Origin: Actinomycetes bacterium
Lineage (GTDB): Bacteria; Actinomycetota; Actinomycetes; Actinomycetales; Microbacteriaceae
Reading direction: 5' to 3'
Length of the DNA: 7,789 nt
Assembly (NCBI GenBank): GCA_023457615.1
Contig: JAEWKY010000015.1
Span: forward strand, 1 to 7,789
Part shown: positions 5,563 to 7,789 of the stretch, piece after piece
How positions within the stretch are numbered: the stretch's first letter is position 1
Layout: each line of letters begins with the position of its first letter
Made by a program: the position numbers and the translations under genes
The notes under the pieces: generated by a model
What the model saw: only the letters and a program-made list of their open reading frames with translations
Told to the model about the DNA's origin: nothing
The model's database searches: none

Positions 5563-6192
5563 TCAGTAGAGGTTCTGGTAGCCGTCACCGGCGACCGCGT
5601 CGTCGATGACCTTCGCGATCTCGGGGTCGAAGCCCGACATGCTCGCCCAGATCGTGCCCGAGCTGGGCACCTCGGCGGCGAGGTCCTGCATCTCCGGATC
5701 CCAGAGGCCGGACCGCAGCAGCGCGCGCCCGCAGTGCAGGTAGGCCTGGTCGATCTCGACGACGATCGCGAGGTTCGGCGGCGAGTGGTCCTGCTCGAGC
5801 ATCCGCAGCACGTCGGGGTCGTCGGTGAGGTAAGCCCGGCCGTTGAGGCGCAGGGTCTCGCTCATGCCGGGCACGAAGCACAGGAGGCCGACGTGCGGGT
5901 TCTCGAGGATGTTCGTCATCGAGTCGGCGATCCGGTTGCCGATGCGGTCGGGGATGACGACCGTGCGGTCGTCGAGCACGCGCACGAAGCCGGGGTAGTC
6001 GCCGCGCGGCGAGCTGTCGCAGTTGCCGGCGGCGTCGGAGGTCGCGAGGGTCGCGAACGGCGAGTGCGCGAGGAAGGTCCTGCAGTTCTCGTCGAGGTGG
6101 TCGGCGATCTTCTGCAGGGCGGGCGGGTCGGGGTAGCCCAGCCGGGCGCGCAGTCCCTCCAGGTCGACCCGGGCGAACTCGGTCGAGAGCAT
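5563..6192 (-). CDS. PPOX-type flavoprotein, MSMEG_1061-like
   Basis: This 209-residue protein has the pyridoxamine-5'-phosphate-oxidase-like split-barrel fold, which usually binds FMN (or F420 in some actinobacterial branches) as a dimer. It resembles the MSMEG_1061-like branch in length and blocks: FLAHSPFATLATSDAAGNCDSSPRGD at about 40-64, IPDRIGNRIADSMTNILENPHVGLLCF at about 80-106, ETLRLNGRAYLTDD at about 112-125, and YLHCGRALLRSGLWDP at about 151-166. The substrate is unknown. The ATG at 6192 is chosen because AGGAGG lies 6 nt before it; a longer GTG start at 6207 would translate this Shine-Dalgarno itself. It is the first gene of a two-gene unit with the PDR-type reductase 14 bp downstream, which suggests a reductase-fed redox role. 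Confidence 0.88.
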   Translation of the reverse strand: MLSTEFARVDLEGLRARLGYPDPPALQKIADHLDENCRTFLAHSPFATLATSDAAGNCDSSPRGDYPGFVRVLDDRTVVIPDRIGNRIADSMTNILENPHVGLLCFVPGMSETLRLNGRAYLTDDPDVLRMLEQDHSPPNLAIVVEIDQAYLHCGRALLRSGLWDPEMQDLAAEVPSSGTIWASMSGFDPEIAKVIDDAVAGDGYQNLY

Positions 6193-6198
6193 GACGGA

Positions 6199-6204
6199 CC
6201 TCCT
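6199..6204 (-). promoter_or_regulatory. strong Shine-Dalgarno of the PPOX gene
   Basis: AGGAGG on the - strand ends 6 nt before ATG 6192. It is the best ribosome binding site in the window. It decides the start against an in-frame GTG at 6207, which lies upstream of it. Confidence 0.85.
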
Positions 6205-6211
6205 CACCTCG

Positions 6212-6241
6212 ACGATACGACGCGGCGCGAGCCGATCTCAT
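6212..6241 (-). promoter_or_regulatory. candidate promoter of the PPOX-reductase pair
   Basis: On the - strand an ATGAGA (6241-6236) and a TATCGT (6217-6212) are separated by 18 bp. Each matches the -35 or -10 consensus at four of six positions. Transcription would begin just before the Shine-Dalgarno, giving a very short leader. The match is modest, but a promoter is expected in this 103-bp gap. Confidence 0.3.
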
Positions 6242-6249
6242 GGGGCGAC

Positions 6250-6289
6250 GGCACACGGTTCGGTCGGCGACTGTGCCCTCACCACAGTC
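6250..6289. repeat. overlapping inverted repeats between SGNH and PPOX genes
   Basis: GACTGTG (6269-6275) and CACAGTC (6283-6289) form a perfect 7-bp inverted repeat with a 7-nt loop. The left arm can pair instead with an upstream GGCACA (6250-6255) through TGTGCC (6272-6277). The stem begins 6 nt after the SGNH stop codon in that gene's direction, so it may act as a terminator, but no T-run follows it. It could equally be an operator for the PPOX gene. Confidence 0.45.
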
Positions 6290-6295
6290 CTCGCG

Positions 6296-6946
6296 CTACA
6301 GCCCCAGCCGGGTGAGCTCGGCATCCATGCGACGCGCCATCTCGGCGTACCCGTCGTCGTTCGGATGCAGTCCGTCGGCCGCCATCCACTCGGGGTGCCC
6401 CTCGATCCAGCGGGAGGCGCCGGGCACCCAGTCGGCGCCGACGCGCTCGGCGGCCTCGCGCACCCAGCCGATGATGATCTCGACCGACTCGGGGCGCTCG
6501 TCGGTGTACCAGAAGGGCTCGACGACGACGAACCGCGCCTCGGGCAGCTCGCTCGTGAGGAACGCGAGGTCGTCGTGGATCGCGGTGCGGATGAGCTCCG
6601 CCCCGCGCGCGTAGGAGAAGTTGTCGTTGAGGCCCATCGTGACGACGACGAGGTCGGGCTCCTGCTCGACGATGAGACCCGGCAGGTCAGGGGCGACGGC
6701 GCGGTTGTTGACGAAGCCCAGCCCGTTCACGCTCGGGTTGAACTCGGTCCAGCCGCGCTCGGCGCAGACGACCGTCGACCAGCGGCGGGCGGGGTCGGAC
6801 GCACCCGTCCCGAGCGTGTACGAGTCGCCGTAGAAGGCGACCACGGGAGCCTCGGGATCGGGCGCGACGGGTGCCGCCGTCGGCGACGCGCACGCGGAGA
6901 GCAGCGCCGCTCCGAGCGCCAGCAGCCCGGCGCGTCCGATCCTCAT
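6296..6946 (-). CDS. SGNH/GDSL-family esterase lipoprotein
   Basis: This 216-residue secreted hydrolase has the SGNH fold, whose members cleave esters such as acetyl groups on sugars or lipids. Residues 1-19 are a lipoprotein signal peptide: positive start MRIGRAG, hydrophobic LLALGAAL, lipobox LSAC with C19 as the lipidated residue. A short Ala/Pro linker follows. Block I is YGDSYTLG with catalytic S42. The Gly block is around NGLGF (74-78). Block III is GLND (105-108). Block V is DGLHPN, giving catalytic D191 and H194. The catalytic set is complete; the substrate cannot be told. ATG 6946 gives a compact signal peptide. An in-frame GTG at 6991 would overlap the upstream stop (GTGA) and add 15 residues. 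Cotranscription with the surface protein is likely. Confidence 0.9.
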   Translation of the reverse strand: MRIGRAGLLALGAALLSACASPTAAPVAPDPEAPVVAFYGDSYTLGTGASDPARRWSTVVCAERGWTEFNPSVNGLGFVNNRAVAPDLPGLIVEQEPDLVVVTMGLNDNFSYARGAELIRTAIHDDLAFLTSELPEARFVVVEPFWYTDERPESVEIIIGWVREAAERVGADWVPGASRWIEGHPEWMAADGLHPNDDGYAEMARRMDAELTRLGL

Positions 6947-6960
6947 GCCGATGCTTCGGA

Positions 6961-6977
6961 GCGGCCGGGCCGCCCGG
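6961..6977. repeat. short GC-rich inverted repeat between surface protein and SGNH genes
   Basis: GCGGCC-G-GGCCGC (6961-6973) overlaps CCGGG-CCG-CCCGG (6965-6977), so two small alternative hairpins are possible. They sit between the surface-protein stop (6988) and ATG 6946, and could hide the start region or simply reflect high GC. There is no T-run to suggest a terminator. Confidence 0.25.
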
Positions 6978-6987
6978 ATGCCGCGGG

Positions 6988-7789
6988 TCACGGGACGGTG
7001 GCGGTGAGACCCGGCGAGGAGGCCGCGAGCGAGCCGTCCTGGACGTAGCCGTAGTCGAAGCTCACGACGGTGCCGCTCGGGAGCACGGGGAGCACGACGC
7101 TCGCCGTCGCGGTGCCGTCGGCGGCGAAGGTGCCGGAGGCGACCACGGTGGCGCTGCCCGGCTCCCGCAGCTCCCAGGCCGCGCCGCCCCACCCGTCGAG
7201 CTGCCAGGTCGCGACCCCGCCGGAGACCGAGCCGGCCGTCGACGCGGTCGTCACCCCGAACACCGCCGAGGAGATGAGCTCGACGGGGTCGGAGCTGACG
7301 CCCGCCCGCACCTGACGCACGACGACCGTCACGAGGATCGGCGTCACCCCGGCCGCGTCGGGGGTGCGCCACGAGCCGTCCGGCGCGACGACCGTGCTCG
7401 CGAGCAGGACCTCGGGTGACGTGATCCCGGTGACGACCGACGTCGTGGTGCCCCAGAGCTCGATCGTCGAGCCCGGCTCGTCGCCCGCGCCCGTGACCGC
7501 GACGCGGCCCGTCACGGGATCGAAGTCGACCGCGGGCGCGGCCGGCTCGGCCGGCGGGACGGGCGGCACGACCGGAGGGTCGACCGGAGGCTCCACCGGA
7601 GGGTCGACGGGAGGCACGACCGGCGGCACGGGCGGAGGCACGACGGGCGGCACCACCGGGGGGACGACGGGCGGCGTCACCCGCGGGGGGAGGACCGGCG
7701 GCACGACGGGCGCCTCGGGGGTCGGCTCGGGAGTCGCGGCCGGCGTCGGGTCGGGCGCCGGCTGCGGGTCGGGCTCGTCGGTCGACGCC
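6988..7789 (-). CDS. proline-rich Ig-like surface protein (5' end off window)
   Basis: The reading frame stays open to the right edge, so only the C-terminal 266 or so residues are seen. The first 28 visible residues are an Asp/Glu/Thr/Pro-rich spacer (ASTDEPDPQPAPDPTPAATP and on). A PPVV-type tetrapeptide array of about 40 residues follows, then about 185 residues of beta-rich sequence. The part PVTGRVAVTGAGDEPGSTIELW with VVAPDGSWRTP resembles bacterial Ig-like repeats. A second Ig-like-looking part (about the last 90 residues) has TFAADGTATASVVLPVLPSGTVVSFDYGYV. It ends TATVP with no LPXTG sorting motif or membrane segment. It probably spans or decorates the cell wall, but the signal peptide would be outside the window. 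The downstream SGNH lipoprotein is probably cotranscribed. I do not recognise a named family. Confidence 0.75.
   Translation of the reverse strand, partial: ASTDEPDPQPAPDPTPAATPEPTPEAPVVPPVLPPRVTPPVVPPVVPPVVPPPVPPVVPPVDPPVEPPVDPPVVPPVPPAEPAAPAVDFDPVTGRVAVTGAGDEPGSTIELWGTTTSVVTGITSPEVLLASTVVAPDGSWRTPDAAGVTPILVTVVVRQVRAGVSSDPVELISSAVFGVTTASTAGSVSGGVATWQLDGWGGAAWELREPGSATVVASGTFAADGTATASVVLPVLPSGTVVSFDYGYVQDGSLAASSPGLTATVP
7552..7674. repeat. 12-bp tandem repeat encoding the PPVx array
   Basis: About ten imperfect 12-bp units encode PPVV, PPPV, PPVD, PPVE and PPVP tetrapeptides on the - strand. The units differ mainly at third codon positions and in the fourth residue (V, D, E or P). Such arrays can change in length by slippage. 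Many Pro-Pro pairs, and one Pro-Pro-Pro, would make translation depend on EF-P. Confidence 0.85.

Noticed and set aside
4563..5588. 341-codon - strand frame over the reductase gene
   Set aside because: It is a shadow of the three-domain reductase, Arg-rich with no motif; the true frame has the flavin, NAD(P) and 2Fe-2S signatures.
6193..6207. Longer PPOX start at GTG 6207
   Set aside because: The added codons are the Shine-Dalgarno AGGAGG of the ATG at 6192.
5734..7048. Long + strand frames opposite the PPOX and SGNH genes
   Set aside because: They are antisense to genes with clear catalytic or family motifs and have low-complexity shadow composition.
6947..7372. Extended open frame upstream of the SGNH gene
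   Set aside because: It overlaps the surface-protein gene in another frame and would place the lipoprotein signal in the middle of an Arg-rich sequence.
7552..7674. CRISPR-like array
   Set aside because: The 12-bp units have no spacers and code for a PPVx protein repeat in a continuous open frame.

Overview
This is a 7.8-kb window of very GC-rich DNA with dense, closely packed genes and many GTG start codons. It carries an Lsr2-type nucleoid protein, an actinobacterial (Rv2578c-like) radical SAM protein, malate:quinone oxidoreductase and an MSMEG_1061-like PPOX flavoprotein. Together these point to a high-GC actinobacterium. Microbacteriaceae is my best guess, but that is inference from gene content and style, not from a marker gene.

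Layout: one gene reads on the + strand, lsr2 (170-508), behind a visibly AT-richer leader (1-169) with nested inverted repeats. All the others read on the - strand. In their transcriptional order, from the right edge leftwards, they are: a proline-rich, Ig-like surface protein whose 5' end is off the window (6988-7789); an SGNH/GDSL esterase lipoprotein (6296-6946); a PPOX flavoprotein (5563-6192) coupled to a three-domain flavin/2Fe-2S reductase (4610-5548); malate:quinone oxidoreductase (3095-4570); an Rv2578c-like radical SAM protein (1958-3055); an orphan NarL/LuxR-type response regulator (1210-1917); and thymidine kinase (519-1199), which converges on lsr2 with only 10 bp between the stops. 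No gene-free stretch exceeds 300 bases. I see no tRNA, rRNA, CRISPR array, transposase or attachment site.

How the genes may work together: the surface protein and the lipoprotein esterase look like a cell-envelope pair. The PPOX protein and the PDR-type reductase look like an electron-transfer pair. Mqo feeds electrons from malate to the quinone pool and seems to have its own promoter. The most interesting part is the 39-bp gap between mqo and the radical SAM gene. It holds a perfect 18-bp palindrome of the actinobacterial LexA/SOS-box type, placed between a -35-like and a -10-like hexamer so that the mRNA would begin at the radical SAM start codon itself. The encoded protein ends in a QxxLF pentapeptide resembling a sliding-clamp-binding motif. 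The response regulator and tdk lie directly downstream and could be reached by the same SOS transcript. A second pattern is that three - strand genes (response regulator, radical SAM, mqo) each have a -10-like hexamer exactly 6 nt before a GTG start, which suggests leaderless transcripts.
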